A stretch of 64,000 nucleotides of DNA from Ensifer adhaerens (GTDB taxonomy: Bacteria; Pseudomonadota; Alphaproteobacteria; Rhizobiales; Rhizobiaceae): the NCBI RefSeq assembly GCF_020035535.1, contig NZ_CP083349.1, positions 2,170,001 through 2,234,000 on the forward strand, written 5' to 3'. The notes under the pieces are model-generated. The model saw only the letters and a list, made by a program, of their open reading frames with translations, did not search any database and was not told the DNA's origin. Position numbers and translations under genes: made by a program. Positions within the stretch are counted from its first letter, which is position 1. Each line of letters starts with the position of its first letter. This document shows positions 36,192-45,096 of the stretch, in pieces.

Positions 36192-36800
36192 TCACTCGGA
36201 TGCGGGTGCCAGTTTCCGGCTGATCGACGCGCCGGTGACGAGGCTGAACGCCCCGCCGCAAAGCCGATAGAACCCATCCTGCGGCACCGGCAGCTCCAGC
36301 ATTTCCCGCCTGGAGAGGCCGGCATAGACGCCGCGCAGCAGCCGGCCGAACAGCCCATGGGAAATCGCGACCGTCGGCCGCCGGATATCCGCAAGCCAGC
36401 TTTTCGCCCGTGTGCAGGCGGCATCGAAGCTCTCCCCATCCGGCGAGCGGAAGTACCAGTCGAAGACATCGGAACCATCGAGTTGGCCCGGATACTCCAT
36501 GTCGATCTCGAACTTGGTCATGCCATCCCAGCATCCGACGGAAACCTCCATCAACCGCGCGTACTCGCGGCTCGCAAGCGGCAGCACCCGCTGTATCCTT
36601 TCGGCAGTTTCGCGGGTCCGGCCGAGCGGGCTCACATGCATTTCGAAAGCTTGAGTCTCGCCTTCGATTTCCGCACGAAGGAGATTGGCGACGAAATCCG
36701 CCTGCTCGACGCCACGCGTCGTCAGCGGCGAATCCTGTTGCCCCTGGAAGCGGCCGAGCGTGTTCCAGACGGTTTCGCCGTGGCGCAGAAGATAGATCAA
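36192..36800 (-). CDS. Histidine phosphatase (phosphoglycerate mutase-like)
   Basis: This 202-aa protein of the histidine phosphatase superfamily has a catalytic RHGE motif near the N-terminus (YLLRHGETVWN), an RTRETAERI region, and the second His in AISHGLFGRLLRG. It dephosphorylates small sugars or acids in the cytosol. The start is a TTG at 36800: AAGGAAGG precedes it by 7 nt, while the TTG at 36818 has no spaced ribosome-binding site and an in-frame stop precedes that. Its substrate is unknown. Confidence 0.87.
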   Translation of the reverse strand: MIYLLRHGETVWNTLGRFQGQQDSPLTTRGVEQADFVANLLRAEIEGETQAFEMHVSPLGRTRETAERIQRVLPLASREYARLMEVSVGCWDGMTKFEIDMEYPGQLDGSDVFDWYFRSPDGESFDAACTRAKSWLADIRRPTVAISHGLFGRLLRGVYAGLSRREMLELPVPQDGFYRLCGGAFSLVTGASISRKLAPASE

Positions 36801-36921
36801 GAGCTGGCCTTCCTTCAAAATTTGTGGCTATCGGTTGCTGACGTTCGAACCGATGTTCGCAGATGCCTTGCCGCCGCAACGCGCCAAGGCCAGGGTCTCA
36901 CCGTAGCGATTGCCGTCATCT

Positions 36922-37191
36922 TCAGCGCGACAGGTCCCAATACTCCACCTGATCGCGTTGACCGAAGGCCACTTCGATGGCAACCGCCGCCGCAGATTTG
37001 GGCTGCTCGATCACACACAGCACATAGTAGGTCACATCCGGAAGCGGATTGTGCTCCGGTTCATCGTGTCGGGAGCACATCGCGTAACGCATCCGATCGA
37101 CTTCCCTTGCTCCTGCTTCGATAAAGACGCGCCGAGTGTGGTTCGCGACAGGGTAGTTGCTGACCTTGGCAATCTCGCGCTTCGATTGCAT
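36922..37191 (-). CDS. Small hypothetical protein
   Basis: This is an 89-aa product with an ATG start and a balanced composition (MQSKREIAKVSNYPVANHTR...VTYYVLCVIEQPKSAAAVAI). There is no signal peptide or membrane helix. It does not resemble a family I recognise. Plus-strand frames over it are worse. The ribosome-binding site is weak. It might be a small regulatory or orphan protein. Confidence 0.45.
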   Translation of the reverse strand: MQSKREIAKVSNYPVANHTRRVFIEAGAREVDRMRYAMCSRHDEPEHNPLPDVTYYVLCVIEQPKSAAAVAIEVAFGQRDQVEYWDLSR

Positions 37192-37391
37192 GGCTGTAGT
37201 TACCTTCAGGCCACGACAAGACGTACAGTATTTGCTTTATCTGGCGCGTGGCCAGAAACGCTCCGAATGTTCCGCATTGCTCCCCCACCAGTCCGCTCTC
37301 CTTCACGACATCAGCGTCGATGGGGTGCTGAGAAGAGGCATGGAAAGTCAGGATTCTATGAGCGAACGTGACCGACCGCATTGTTACTCCG

Positions 37392-37652
37392 TCATACTCG
37401 CGGGGAAGCCCCCTCATTCCATTCGGCGACTTGGGCTTGAGAGATCGGGCTTGCCGGGAGGCGCGATACGTTCAACGCCAGCGAAAGAGCATAAGCAGTT
37501 AGGAATACATACGGCCAACGGATGCCGAACCTCCATCGGCCAATGACCGCTAGAAAAGCAGGAATTAGCATTTGTATTGCCAGCCATGGCAGCCAATCAG
37601 CGGTGTTCCAATAGAGTTCTCCCCAGACTGCGCTCAATATGTCGATCATCAT
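37392..37652 (-). CDS. Small hypothetical membrane protein
   Basis: This is an 86-aa product with two likely membrane helices: LPWLAIQMLIPAFLAVIG (about 21-40) and PYVFLTAYALSLALNV (about 47-62). It has two adjacent ATG starts (37652 and 37649). Its hydrophobic pattern and use of TGG and TAT codons look real rather than a frame artefact. No family is recognised. It lies between two other small or standard genes on the minus strand. Confidence 0.5.
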   Translation of the reverse strand: MMIDILSAVWGELYWNTADWLPWLAIQMLIPAFLAVIGRWRFGIRWPYVFLTAYALSLALNVSRLPASPISQAQVAEWNEGASPRV

Positions 37653-37769
37653 AACTCAGCGATTGTGAAAGCGGACGAAATGCTCGCGCCCGGCTTGCGA
37701 ATCGCGAGCGCAGTTTTTGGTTGTATTTGTCTTGTTTGCAACGAGCAACGCGGCTAACGGGTCGTTCGC

Positions 37770-38465
37770 CTAATCCACCGGATCCAAAATATCAGGCGTA
37801 TCGTTCTTCGGCGAGCCGACCTTGCTCCCGATCTTCCACATGGTCATCAGCTCAGGCGGAAACGGCTTCATCAGATCGGGCGCTTCCGGCTCGGGCGAAA
37901 GCCAGCGCTCATAATCGTCGGGGTTGAGGATCACCGGCATCCGGTCGTGGATGTCGGCCATCATGGCGTTGGCATCGGTGGTGACGATCGCAAAGGTGCG
38001 GATGTCCTCGTCGGTATCGGGGTTGCGCCAGCTCTCCCAGATGCCGGCAAGGCAGAAGGGCTCGCCCGTCTTCATGGCGATCGCGTAGGGCTGCTTGTCC
38101 TTGCCGGTGCCGTGAATGTCCTTCCACTCGAAGAAGCCGTCGATCGGCACCAGGCAGCGCCGGCGCTGATAGCTCGATCGGAACTTGCTGGCGATCGTGT
38201 CGGAGCGCACATTGACGAGCGGCCGCCCCGCCTTCGGGTCCTTCGTCCAGCTCGGGATCAGCCCCCAGCGCGCCGAAACGAAGACCGGGCCGAAGAGATC
38301 GGGATCGCGGATCACGTCGCGGATGATGATCGGATAGATCAGCGTCGGCGCACCGTTATAGCGCGGAAACTGGTTGGCGATCGCTTCGACGCTGCCGCGT
38401 GTCGCGAAACCAAAGGCGCGCAATAGTCCCTCGAGATTGGTCTTCAGATAGACGCGTCCGCACAT
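37770..38465 (-). CDS. SRAP (HMCES/YedK) abasic-site response protein
   Basis: This 231-aa protein begins Met-Cys-Gly-Arg; the exposed Cys2 forms the thiazolidine cross-link with abasic sites in ssDNA. Other family residues are present: Asn in RYNGAPT, Glu in IDGFFEWKD, and His in IHDRMPVIL. ATG 38465 is required because Cys2 must follow Met1; the longer frame is wrong. Function by family: protects AP sites in single-stranded DNA at forks. Confidence 0.95.
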   Translation of the reverse strand: MCGRVYLKTNLEGLLRAFGFATRGSVEAIANQFPRYNGAPTLIYPIIIRDVIRDPDLFGPVFVSARWGLIPSWTKDPKAGRPLVNVRSDTIASKFRSSYQRRRCLVPIDGFFEWKDIHGTGKDKQPYAIAMKTGEPFCLAGIWESWRNPDTDEDIRTFAIVTTDANAMMADIHDRMPVILNPDDYERWLSPEPEAPDLMKPFPPELMTMWKIGSKVGSPKNDTPDILDPVD

Positions 38466-38648
38466 GGTGGCTGCTCTCCGCAGAGTTTCCAGGCTCGCAT
38501 TCAGGAGTATGAGGATGCAGCAGTTCGATGCCCGTGGGCAAGCGCTGGCCTTGCGAAGGCAATTTAGGCCGCCCACAAAACCACAGGGCGGCCATTGCCA
38601 GAAAAACGATCCAGGCCGCCAAGCCGGTTCGGCGACCGGCCGGCGGCG

Positions 38649-40115
38649 TCACTTCACCTCTTCGAAATCCGCCGGCTTCCAGCTGCCGTCAAAGGCCGGG
38701 CCTTCGGGGCCGTAGATGCGGATATAGGCAAACCAGCCGCGGCCGGGCACGGTCTTGATGAAGCGGTTGTCACTGCCCTTTGGCGCTTCTGGGCCGAAAT
38801 AGAGATCGACCGGCTCGGTCCCCTTCACGTCCTTCAGCTCGAACAGCGAGCGCAGCGCCGCCTTGTCCTGGTCGGTCTGCACCTCCGAGCGGGTCTGGGC
38901 GTCATAGACGGTGACTGACCAGAAGAGCTTGCCGGGAACCGGCTGCGGGATCGAAAGCCTGTAGGTCTTGCCGCCGTCGAGATAGGCGCCGGTGCCGTCG
39001 CGCGCGCCGAGCCAATAGAGCGAGCCGGCACCGGCGGTGCGCCGGAACATCGCCGGGGAAGTCACGATTGCCTGGGCGAACCAGCGGTCGCGGGCTTCCA
39101 TATCGACCCCCGCCTTCGTCTCGAACTGGGCGCTGTCGGGCACCAGCCCCGCCCATTCCCACTTGCGGTCTGACCAGGCGAACCGATCCGGGCGGCTGCT
39201 GTCGAAGGCGGACACGAGCAATTGGTCGCGGCCCTCGCGCGCGGCTTTTTCGAGGATCGCCGTCATCCGCTCATCCGGGTTGAAGTCCTTGCCCTTCTCG
39301 ATACCGAGAGCTGAGAGGAGGCCGTACATCGGCAGGTACTTCTCGACGATCGGCTCCTGCTGGATGATCTCATTCAGCTTCTGCCAGAACTGGATGTTGT
39401 CCTCCCACTTGAGCGAGGTGCTGTCCATCGCCATTTCGGTGGTGTCGACAACCTTGATCGGCTTCGGATCGGCAGCCTCCGCCAGCGGATAGATCTTGAT
39501 CGCCTTCAACGCCTCGAGCGCTTTCTGCTGATCGCCGCCGACAGGCAGCGCCCGCACCGCGGCCACGTTCTTGTAGGTGGGCGTATGGCCGACCAGATAA
39601 CCCTCGGGAATGGCGCCCTTGTAGTCCGGGCCGACGATCAGGTGTTTGCCGCCCTTGCCGGCGTCCGGGCCGGGAATGCCCATGTCCTGCACCCAGCCCT
39701 GGTTGTGATCGTTGACGAGGCCGATATAGGCTCCCTCGCGCAGCTCGATCACCATTGGCCCCTTGGAAACGTCGATCGTCGCCGAGCCATAGGGCGTGTC
39801 TGAATTCAGGGTGAAGCCCACCTGGCGCGGACCGGCGGCCGCAACACCCATCGCCTCGTTGTCGTTGATGCCGACGGCGCGGTTGCCGTTGAAGATACCC
39901 TCGACGGAAACCGTCGGGTACCAGAAGCGATAGGCGGTGATCGCACGCTGCAGGTCCGCGTCGTCATAGGCCCTGGCGCTTGTCTCGGCCGTCGGGAACC
40001 CCTGCTCGAAGGTGTAGCCGGATGTCCCGTTCGCCCATGCAGGCGCGCCCTGGATCAGGCTGACGGATGCCAAGGCGGCGAGGATGAACATGGTCTTGGC
40101 TTTAGAATGCGCCAC
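38649..40115 (-). CDS. Exported DUF1254/DUF1214 protein (second in operon)
   Basis: This 488-aa protein has a signal peptide (SKAKTMFILAALASVSLIQG, cleavage near AWA-NG). DUF1254 (YRFWYPTVSVEGIFNGNRAV, LNSDTPYGSATIDVS) and DUF1214 (LFWSVTVYDAQTRSEVQTDQ) follow. GTG 40115 was chosen because GGAGG precedes it by 5 nt; the ATGs at 40136 and 40127 lack such a site. It follows another DUF1254 gene by 51 bp. Exact role unknown; presumably periplasmic. Confidence 0.85.
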   Translation of the reverse strand: MAHSKAKTMFILAALASVSLIQGAPAWANGTSGYTFEQGFPTAETSARAYDDADLQRAITAYRFWYPTVSVEGIFNGNRAVGINDNEAMGVAAAGPRQVGFTLNSDTPYGSATIDVSKGPMVIELREGAYIGLVNDHNQGWVQDMGIPGPDAGKGGKHLIVGPDYKGAIPEGYLVGHTPTYKNVAAVRALPVGGDQQKALEALKAIKIYPLAEAADPKPIKVVDTTEMAMDSTSLKWEDNIQFWQKLNEIIQQEPIVEKYLPMYGLLSALGIEKGKDFNPDERMTAILEKAAREGRDQLLVSAFDSSRPDRFAWSDRKWEWAGLVPDSAQFETKAGVDMEARDRWFAQAIVTSPAMFRRTAGAGSLYWLGARDGTGAYLDGGKTYRLSIPQPVPGKLFWSVTVYDAQTRSEVQTDQDKAALRSLFELKDVKGTEPVDLYFGPEAPKGSDNRFIKTVPGRGWFAYIRIYGPEGPAFDGSWKPADFEEVK

Positions 40116-40166
40116 GATGGCCTCCATTGCGTTCATTGGATATCGGCATGGTCGTCACTGCCACCT

Positions 40167-41570
40167 TCATGGCATCTTCTCGACGTCCGGCAGCTTCCAC
40201 GTCTTCTCGAACAGCGGCTTTTCCGGTCCGTAGAGCCGGAAGAGCAGTTCGAACTTGCGGGCGGGATCGACCGGCACCCAGTTCGCCTCCTTGCCGTCAG
40301 GCGCCTTGGCGCCGAAATAGACATCCACCGAGCCATCGGCGTTCTTCTCTACGCCCTTTCCGATCGAGGCGACGCTGGCCTTCGCCATGTTGCGGATCAG
40401 CGCATGTGTTTCGCGATCATAGGCCGTCACCGACCAATATTGCTTGACCGGAGCATCCTTCGGCACCACGAGCTTGTAGCTGGCGGCGCCATCGAAAGCG
40501 TTGCCGTCCTTGTCCCTGTTGGTCATCAGATAGAATTGCGCCGTGCCGATGTGTTTGATGCCGGTGAAGCCGAGCGTGTAGGTCACGCCGCGGGCATCGA
40601 CCGGATAGCTGTTCTGGTCCGTATAGGCGTCCGATGCGGCGGCGACCATGTCCGGCAGGCCGGCCGGAAACCAGCGAATGCCCTCGTTGATCACAGGGAA
40701 GCCGGCGTCATAGCGCGCGGAAAGCTCGGCCTTGGCTTCGGCCGCCGCGGCGTCGAGCAGCCCCTTCGTCTCAGCGCTTGGCTTGTAGGGTTTGCCCTTC
40801 TCGATCCCAAGCGACTTCAAATGATCGATCATGATCCGGTCACGGTTGAGCCATGGCTCGGTCTGCACGACGCGGTCGAGGTTTTCAAAGAAGCTTGCGT
40901 CAAAGCGGATGGTGCTGTCGAACAGCACGTCATAGGCGTCGGTAAAGGTCGTCGCCGGCGGCTTGGAAGCCTCGGACATCCGGTAGATCTTGACCGTCTT
41001 GCCATAGGCGACCGACTTTTCGATATCGGCGTCGGCATGGCTCTTGAGATTGGAGCGCAATAGCGCAAAGCCGGTGAAGGTGTCCGAGCGGAGCGGGATG
41101 AAACCTTCCGGCACCTCGCCCATATAGTCCGGCGGCAGGATCAGGTACTTGCCGCCCTTGCCCTTGTCCGCCCCTTCCGGCCCGGCGTCCTCCAGCGGCA
41201 TCTGCCAGGCGTTGACGATATTGCCGGCGATCGATCCGCCTTCGGCCGGCGGGATCTCGATGATGATGGGTCCGTCCTTCACGTTCCAGAACGACATCAG
41301 ATAGATCGAATCCGGATTGGGCGTCAGCGTCTGGTTCTTCCAGTTCACCGGGCGCGACCAGTAGACGATCTCGTTGGTCTTGGCCTTGGTCTTCGAAAGC
41401 ATCTCCTGCAGCATCAGGTCGGCGTTGACCGCCGGCATACCCCAGATAACGGCGTCCGTCGCCCGGCGTTCGATGGCGCGGCGCTGGAGGTCTTCAGGTA
41501 AGAGGTCCTGTGCCGATACGCTGACCGTCCCGGCAAGGAGCGCAAGCGCTGTAAAGGCAACCCGAAGCAT
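40167..41570 (-). CDS. Exported DUF1254/DUF1214 protein (first in operon)
   Basis: This 467-aa protein has a short signal peptide (LRVAFTALALLAGTVSVSAQ). DUF1254 (AVIWGMPAVNADLMLQEML, NPDSIYLMSFWNVKD) and DUF1214 (KQYWSVTAYDRETHALIRNM) follow, and the end reads ELLFRLYGPEKPLFEKTWKL. ATG 41570 is preferred over GTG 41582 because GAGGA lies 5 nt before it. It leads a tandem pair with 38649-40115 and has the shared motif (site B) about 110 bp upstream. Confidence 0.86.
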   Translation of the reverse strand: MLRVAFTALALLAGTVSVSAQDLLPEDLQRRAIERRATDAVIWGMPAVNADLMLQEMLSKTKAKTNEIVYWSRPVNWKNQTLTPNPDSIYLMSFWNVKDGPIIIEIPPAEGGSIAGNIVNAWQMPLEDAGPEGADKGKGGKYLILPPDYMGEVPEGFIPLRSDTFTGFALLRSNLKSHADADIEKSVAYGKTVKIYRMSEASKPPATTFTDAYDVLFDSTIRFDASFFENLDRVVQTEPWLNRDRIMIDHLKSLGIEKGKPYKPSAETKGLLDAAAAEAKAELSARYDAGFPVINEGIRWFPAGLPDMVAAASDAYTDQNSYPVDARGVTYTLGFTGIKHIGTAQFYLMTNRDKDGNAFDGAASYKLVVPKDAPVKQYWSVTAYDRETHALIRNMAKASVASIGKGVEKNADGSVDVYFGAKAPDGKEANWVPVDPARKFELLFRLYGPEKPLFEKTWKLPDVEKMP

Positions 41571-41679
41571 GTGGATCCTCACTTTCGACGTTTGAAAGCC
41601 TGGGCACCAAGCCGTGAAGCGCTTGGCCCCGCTCCGACAAAATCTGCTGTCACCAAGTAGAGCCCTCCGGCGCGAGGGG

Positions 41680-41696
41680 AAGTACGTAACAGTTAC
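41680..41696 (-). promoter_or_regulatory. Shared 17-bp motif, site B (DUF1254 operon)
   Basis: The plus strand reads AAGTACGTAACAGTTAC, identical to site C at 52953 across all 17 bases and in the same orientation relative to its operon. The nearest edge is 109 bp upstream of ATG 41570. Confidence 0.65.
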
Positions 41697-41754
41697 CGCC
41701 GCGGCGAATCCGCCACCGGAACGCCATCACGTCCACGCCTTTCAGTCCCGGGGC

Positions 41755-41791
41755 TTGACATCGGAACAAATTAGGTAGATCGGTCTACCTA
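41755..41791 (+). promoter_or_regulatory. Promoter -35 and TetR operator
   Basis: TTGACA lies at 41755-41760. TAGGTAGA-TCGG-TCTACCTA (41772-41791) is a perfect 8-bp-arm palindrome just downstream, covering the expected -10 and 17 bp before the TetR ATG. This fits autorepression by the TetR protein. Confidence 0.82.
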
Positions 41792-41808
41792 TAAGACTGG
41801 AGAAAGCG

Positions 41809-42384
41809 ATGAGCGAGAGAGCGCCGGCGCGCGAGCGCCTGCTGAAAGCGGCAGCCGAACTTTTCTATCGGGATGGTGTCGGCGCCACCGGCATCGATGC
41901 GATCACGGCCCATGCCGGCGTCGCCAAGATGAGCCTCTACAACAACTTCTCCTCAAAGACCGACCTGGTGAACGCCTATATCGAGGCGCGCCACCGGGAA
42001 TGGCAGGACCTTTACCGCGAGCGCCTGGCCCATGCGGCAACGCCGCGAGAGCGGGTTCTCGCGATCTTCGACAGCTATGTCGACCATGCCGAAATGGCCT
42101 ATTCCTGGGGCTTTCGCGGCTGCGGGCTCTTGAATGCCGCAGCCGAGCTTTCCGTCGGCGATCCCGCCCGCGAGATCGTCGCCTCGCAGAAGGACGAGGT
42201 GGAAACGCTGTTCAAACAATATCTCCGGGAAATGCGGCCCGACGCGGGTACCGCCGTCGACGAGACGGCGGAGCACCTCTCCTTCTTGCTCGAAGGCGCC
42301 ATGTCGCGCGCCGGGCTCGACGGTCACGATGCCCGGCTGAAGACCGCGCGCCGGATCGCCATCTCGATCATGGACCAGCTATGA
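41809..42384 (+). CDS. TetR-family repressor
   Basis: This 191-aa protein has an N-terminal TetR HTH (FYRDGVGATGIDAITAHAGV, SLYNNFSSKTDLVNAY) and a helical ligand domain. The pattern (ELFYRDGVGATGID) is typical of AcrR-like repressors of transport operons. ATG 41809 has GGAGAAAGCG upstream. It overlaps the next gene as ATGA, so it is co-transcribed with two EamA transporters and probably represses all three through the palindrome at 41772. Confidence 0.93.
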   Translation: MSERAPARERLLKAAAELFYRDGVGATGIDAITAHAGVAKMSLYNNFSSKTDLVNAYIEARHREWQDLYRERLAHAATPRERVLAIFDSYVDHAEMAYSWGFRGCGLLNAAAELSVGDPAREIVASQKDEVETLFKQYLREMRPDAGTAVDETAEHLSFLLEGAMSRAGLDGHDARLKTARRIAISIMDQL

Positions 42385-43346
42385 CCTCCAGGACTTCCGC
42401 TTCTTTCGTCGGCTTCGCCTGCGTGCTTACCGCTTCCGCACTTTGGGGCACCACCGGCACGACCGCCACCTTTGCTAGAGGTGTCAGCCCACTCGGCATC
42501 GGTGCCGTCGCCATGGGCCTTGGCGGCCTGCTGCTCGCGCTGACGGCGCTGCACTCGATCGTCAGGAGCCGAACGAAGATCGCCGCGCAATGGCCGATGC
42601 TGATCCTCGGCTCGCTCTCGGTCGCGATCTATCCGCTCGCCTTCTACTCCTCCATGCATCTGGCCGGCGTCGCCATCGGCACCGTCATCTCCATCGGCTC
42701 GGCGCCGCTCGCGGCCTCCGTGATCGAGCGAATCTTTGACGGACAAAAACTGACGACCCGTTGGCTGCTCGGTGCTGCCGCCGGCCTCTCGGGCGCCGTG
42801 CTTCTCGTCCTTTCGGAAGGCCACGGCAGTGTGGGCGCTGCCGACGGGCCGACCGTGCTCTACGGCATCCTGCTCGGTCTCGTCTCCGGCTTGCTCTATG
42901 CGCTCTATTCCTGGGTGGCGCGGCGGCTGATGCAGGCGGGCATTCCGCCGCGCGCCGCCATGGGCTCGATCTTCGGCGTCGGCGGCACCCTGCTCCTGCC
43001 GGTGCTCGCCGTCACCGGCGCGCCGCTTTTGGCGTCGTGGACCAACGTCGCCGTCGGCATCTACATGGCGCTCGTGCCGGTGCTCGTCGCCTATGTGCTC
43101 TTCGCCTATGGCCTCGCCCGCGTGTCGGCCACCATGGCGACCACGCTGTCGCTGCTCGAACCGGTGATTGCCGCCGTGCTTGCCGTCGTCATCGTCGGCG
43201 AGCGCCTGCCGGCCGAGGGCTGGGCGGGCATCGGGCTCATCGTCGGCTCGCTCTTCATCCTCACACTGCCGATACCGGGCGGCCGCCGCCGCACCAAGCC
43301 TCGGCAATCCGCAGCCGCTATCGACGTGGCCCTCCCCACCCGCTGA
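42381..43346 (+). CDS. EamA/DMT-family transporter
   Basis: This 321-aa protein has ten hydrophobic segments arranged as two EamA repeats (ALWGTTGTTATFARGVSPLG...; YALYSWVARRLMQAGIPPRA...). Such inner-membrane permeases export or import amino acids and other metabolites. It overlaps tetR by 4 bp and is followed by a second EamA gene after 16 bp, so a TetR-regulated export operon is likely. The cargo is unknown. Confidence 0.9.
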   Translation: MTSRTSASFVGFACVLTASALWGTTGTTATFARGVSPLGIGAVAMGLGGLLLALTALHSIVRSRTKIAAQWPMLILGSLSVAIYPLAFYSSMHLAGVAIGTVISIGSAPLAASVIERIFDGQKLTTRWLLGAAAGLSGAVLLVLSEGHGSVGAADGPTVLYGILLGLVSGLLYALYSWVARRLMQAGIPPRAAMGSIFGVGGTLLLPVLAVTGAPLLASWTNVAVGIYMALVPVLVAYVLFAYGLARVSATMATTLSLLEPVIAAVLAVVIVGERLPAEGWAGIGLIVGSLFILTLPIPGGRRRTKPRQSAAAIDVALPTR

Positions 43347-43362
43347 CACCGGATCCCTTGAT

Positions 43363-44286
43363 ATGAGCGACGTTGCCGCGCTGCCTTCCCGCAGGTCAAA
43401 CCGAGTGTGGGCGATTTTGGTCCTGGTCCTGCTCGAGGCAGCGCTGGTGGTCTCCTGGAGCGCCGGTTTCGTCGGCATCCGCTTCGCCATCGATCACGCG
43501 CCGCTTTTTCTGATCCTGCTCTGGCGCAGCCTCGTCTCCGGCCTGGTATTGCTGCCTTTCGCGCTGACGATCGGGCCGAAGATCCGCCTCAAGGAGGCCG
43601 TGCCGCAGATGCTCTTCGGTGCGCTCGCCATGTCCGGCTATCTCGCCGGCTTCGCGCTGGCGATCTCCTATGGCGTGCCCACCGGGCTGGTGGCGCTGAT
43701 CACCGACATGCTGCCGCTTGCCGTCGCCATTCTCTCCTGGCCGGTCCTCGGCCAGGCGCTCACCGCCCGCCAGTGGCTCGGCTCCTTCATCGGGCTGACC
43801 GGTGTCCTGATCGCCTCCGGCTGGTCGCTCGATATCGGCGACGTGCCGCTCTGGGCCTATGGCCTGCCCGTTCTCGGCACCCTGTCGCTGGCGCTGGCGA
43901 CCCTCCTGCAGAAGCGCAGCCCGGCGGGCGCCATGCCGGTGCACCAAAGCCTCTGCATCCAGTGCCTTTCGGCGGCAGCCATCTTCGCGCTCTTTGCCTG
44001 GCATGAAGGCAGCGTTCTGCCGGTTCTCGATCCGGGCTTTGTCGGTGGCATCCTCTGGCTGGTCTTCGTCGCCACCTTCGGCGCCTGGAGCCTCTATTAC
44101 CTGGCGCTGAAGAAATCCTCGCCCGCCCGCGTCACCGCAATTTTGTATCTCAGCCCGCCGGTGACGATGATCTGGGCCTTCGTCATGTTCGGCGAGCCCC
44201 TCTCCTGGGCCATGGCCGCCGGCCTCGTCGTCTCGCTGGTCGGCATCGTCATCGTAGCACGGGGCCAGAGTCCGACGCACGCCTAA
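43363..44286 (+). CDS. EamA/DMT-family transporter
   Basis: This 307-aa protein has ten hydrophobic segments in two EamA repeats (WSAGFVGIRFAIDHAPLFLI; SLYYLALKKSSPARVTAILY, the latter with the conserved 'SPP' turn). It is related to but clearly different from the gene at 42381. ATG 43363 is chosen because MSDVAALPSRR gives a short cytoplasmic lead before TM1. It is the third gene of the TetR operon. Confidence 0.9.
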   Translation: MSDVAALPSRRSNRVWAILVLVLLEAALVVSWSAGFVGIRFAIDHAPLFLILLWRSLVSGLVLLPFALTIGPKIRLKEAVPQMLFGALAMSGYLAGFALAISYGVPTGLVALITDMLPLAVAILSWPVLGQALTARQWLGSFIGLTGVLIASGWSLDIGDVPLWAYGLPVLGTLSLALATLLQKRSPAGAMPVHQSLCIQCLSAAAIFALFAWHEGSVLPVLDPGFVGGILWLVFVATFGAWSLYYLALKKSSPARVTAILYLSPPVTMIWAFVMFGEPLSWAMAAGLVVSLVGIVIVARGQSPTHA

Positions 44287-44364
44287 GAAAGCCACCCAGT
44301 GACGGATTGCATCTTGCAGTGGTGTCTGCGACAGCTTCGCTGAGACCACTTGGGGGCATCGGTC

Positions 44365-45096
44365 ATGAGCTTTTCCGAAATCGAACCACGTCACGTGCTC
44401 TGCCTGCTCGGCGCAGAACGCCCTTTCTCCGAACTCTGTGAAATGATCCAGTCGGCGATCGAGCGTTTCGCCCCCGGCTTCGAGATCGACTACACCTTTT
44501 CCGAGGACGCGCCGGACGACCGCATGCCGATGTCCTTCGATGTCTGCTGGGATCGCGTGCAGGAGGGCGCCTGGAACGAAGCCGACGAGGAGGCCGTCAG
44601 CGACCATCGCTCGGTCATCTATGTGCTCGGCCCGCCGATGAGGGCGGCGGATGCTGTTACCAATTCAGCCATGGCGCTTCGCCTCATCGTTCATGCCCTC
44701 GAAAACGGCATCGTTGCCGCCAAGGGCGAGAGTGCCGGCGTCGCGCACGGCGTCGCCAGATGGAGAGAGCTTGCCCGCGACGCGGAAGGCCAGACGGGCG
44801 CCGCCCTTGCCCGCCCCTGCCGCCTCGCCTTTGGCAAGCGGCCGATCGGGACGACTGACCACCTCTACAGCATCGGCTTCCACCTGATTGGGATACCCGA
44901 AGTCTACGTACCAAGAAGCGTCTCCGACAACGAACTGGCGCTAAGCGCGATCATCGATACCGTCGCCGAGGAACTCTTTGGCGACGGCGTCGAGACGGTG
45001 CTGGCCCGCCGCGGCGCCAAATTGCTGCCCGTCGACGGCTACGACGAGGACGATTTCAAGTACAATCCCTACGGCGCCATCCATCTGGCGTCGTAA
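44365..45096 (+). CDS. DUF4261 protein
   Basis: This 243-aa soluble protein matches DUF4261 in layout: AVTNSAMALRLIVHALENGI, HLYSIGFHLIGIPEVYV, and KLLPVDGYDEDDFKYNPYGA at the end. No catalytic function is known. ATG 44365 is chosen over the TTG at 44350. It follows the EamA gene by 78 bp and is probably a separate unit. Confidence 0.8.
   Translation: MSFSEIEPRHVLCLLGAERPFSELCEMIQSAIERFAPGFEIDYTFSEDAPDDRMPMSFDVCWDRVQEGAWNEADEEAVSDHRSVIYVLGPPMRAADAVTNSAMALRLIVHALENGIVAAKGESAGVAHGVARWRELARDAEGQTGAALARPCRLAFGKRPIGTTDHLYSIGFHLIGIPEVYVPRSVSDNELALSAIIDTVAEELFGDGVETVLARRGAKLLPVDGYDEDDFKYNPYGAIHLAS

Noticed and set aside
42324..43490. 388-codon minus-strand frame
   Set aside because: It is antisense to two EamA genes; the His/Asp/Gln-rich translation is typical of a shadow of membrane-protein codons.
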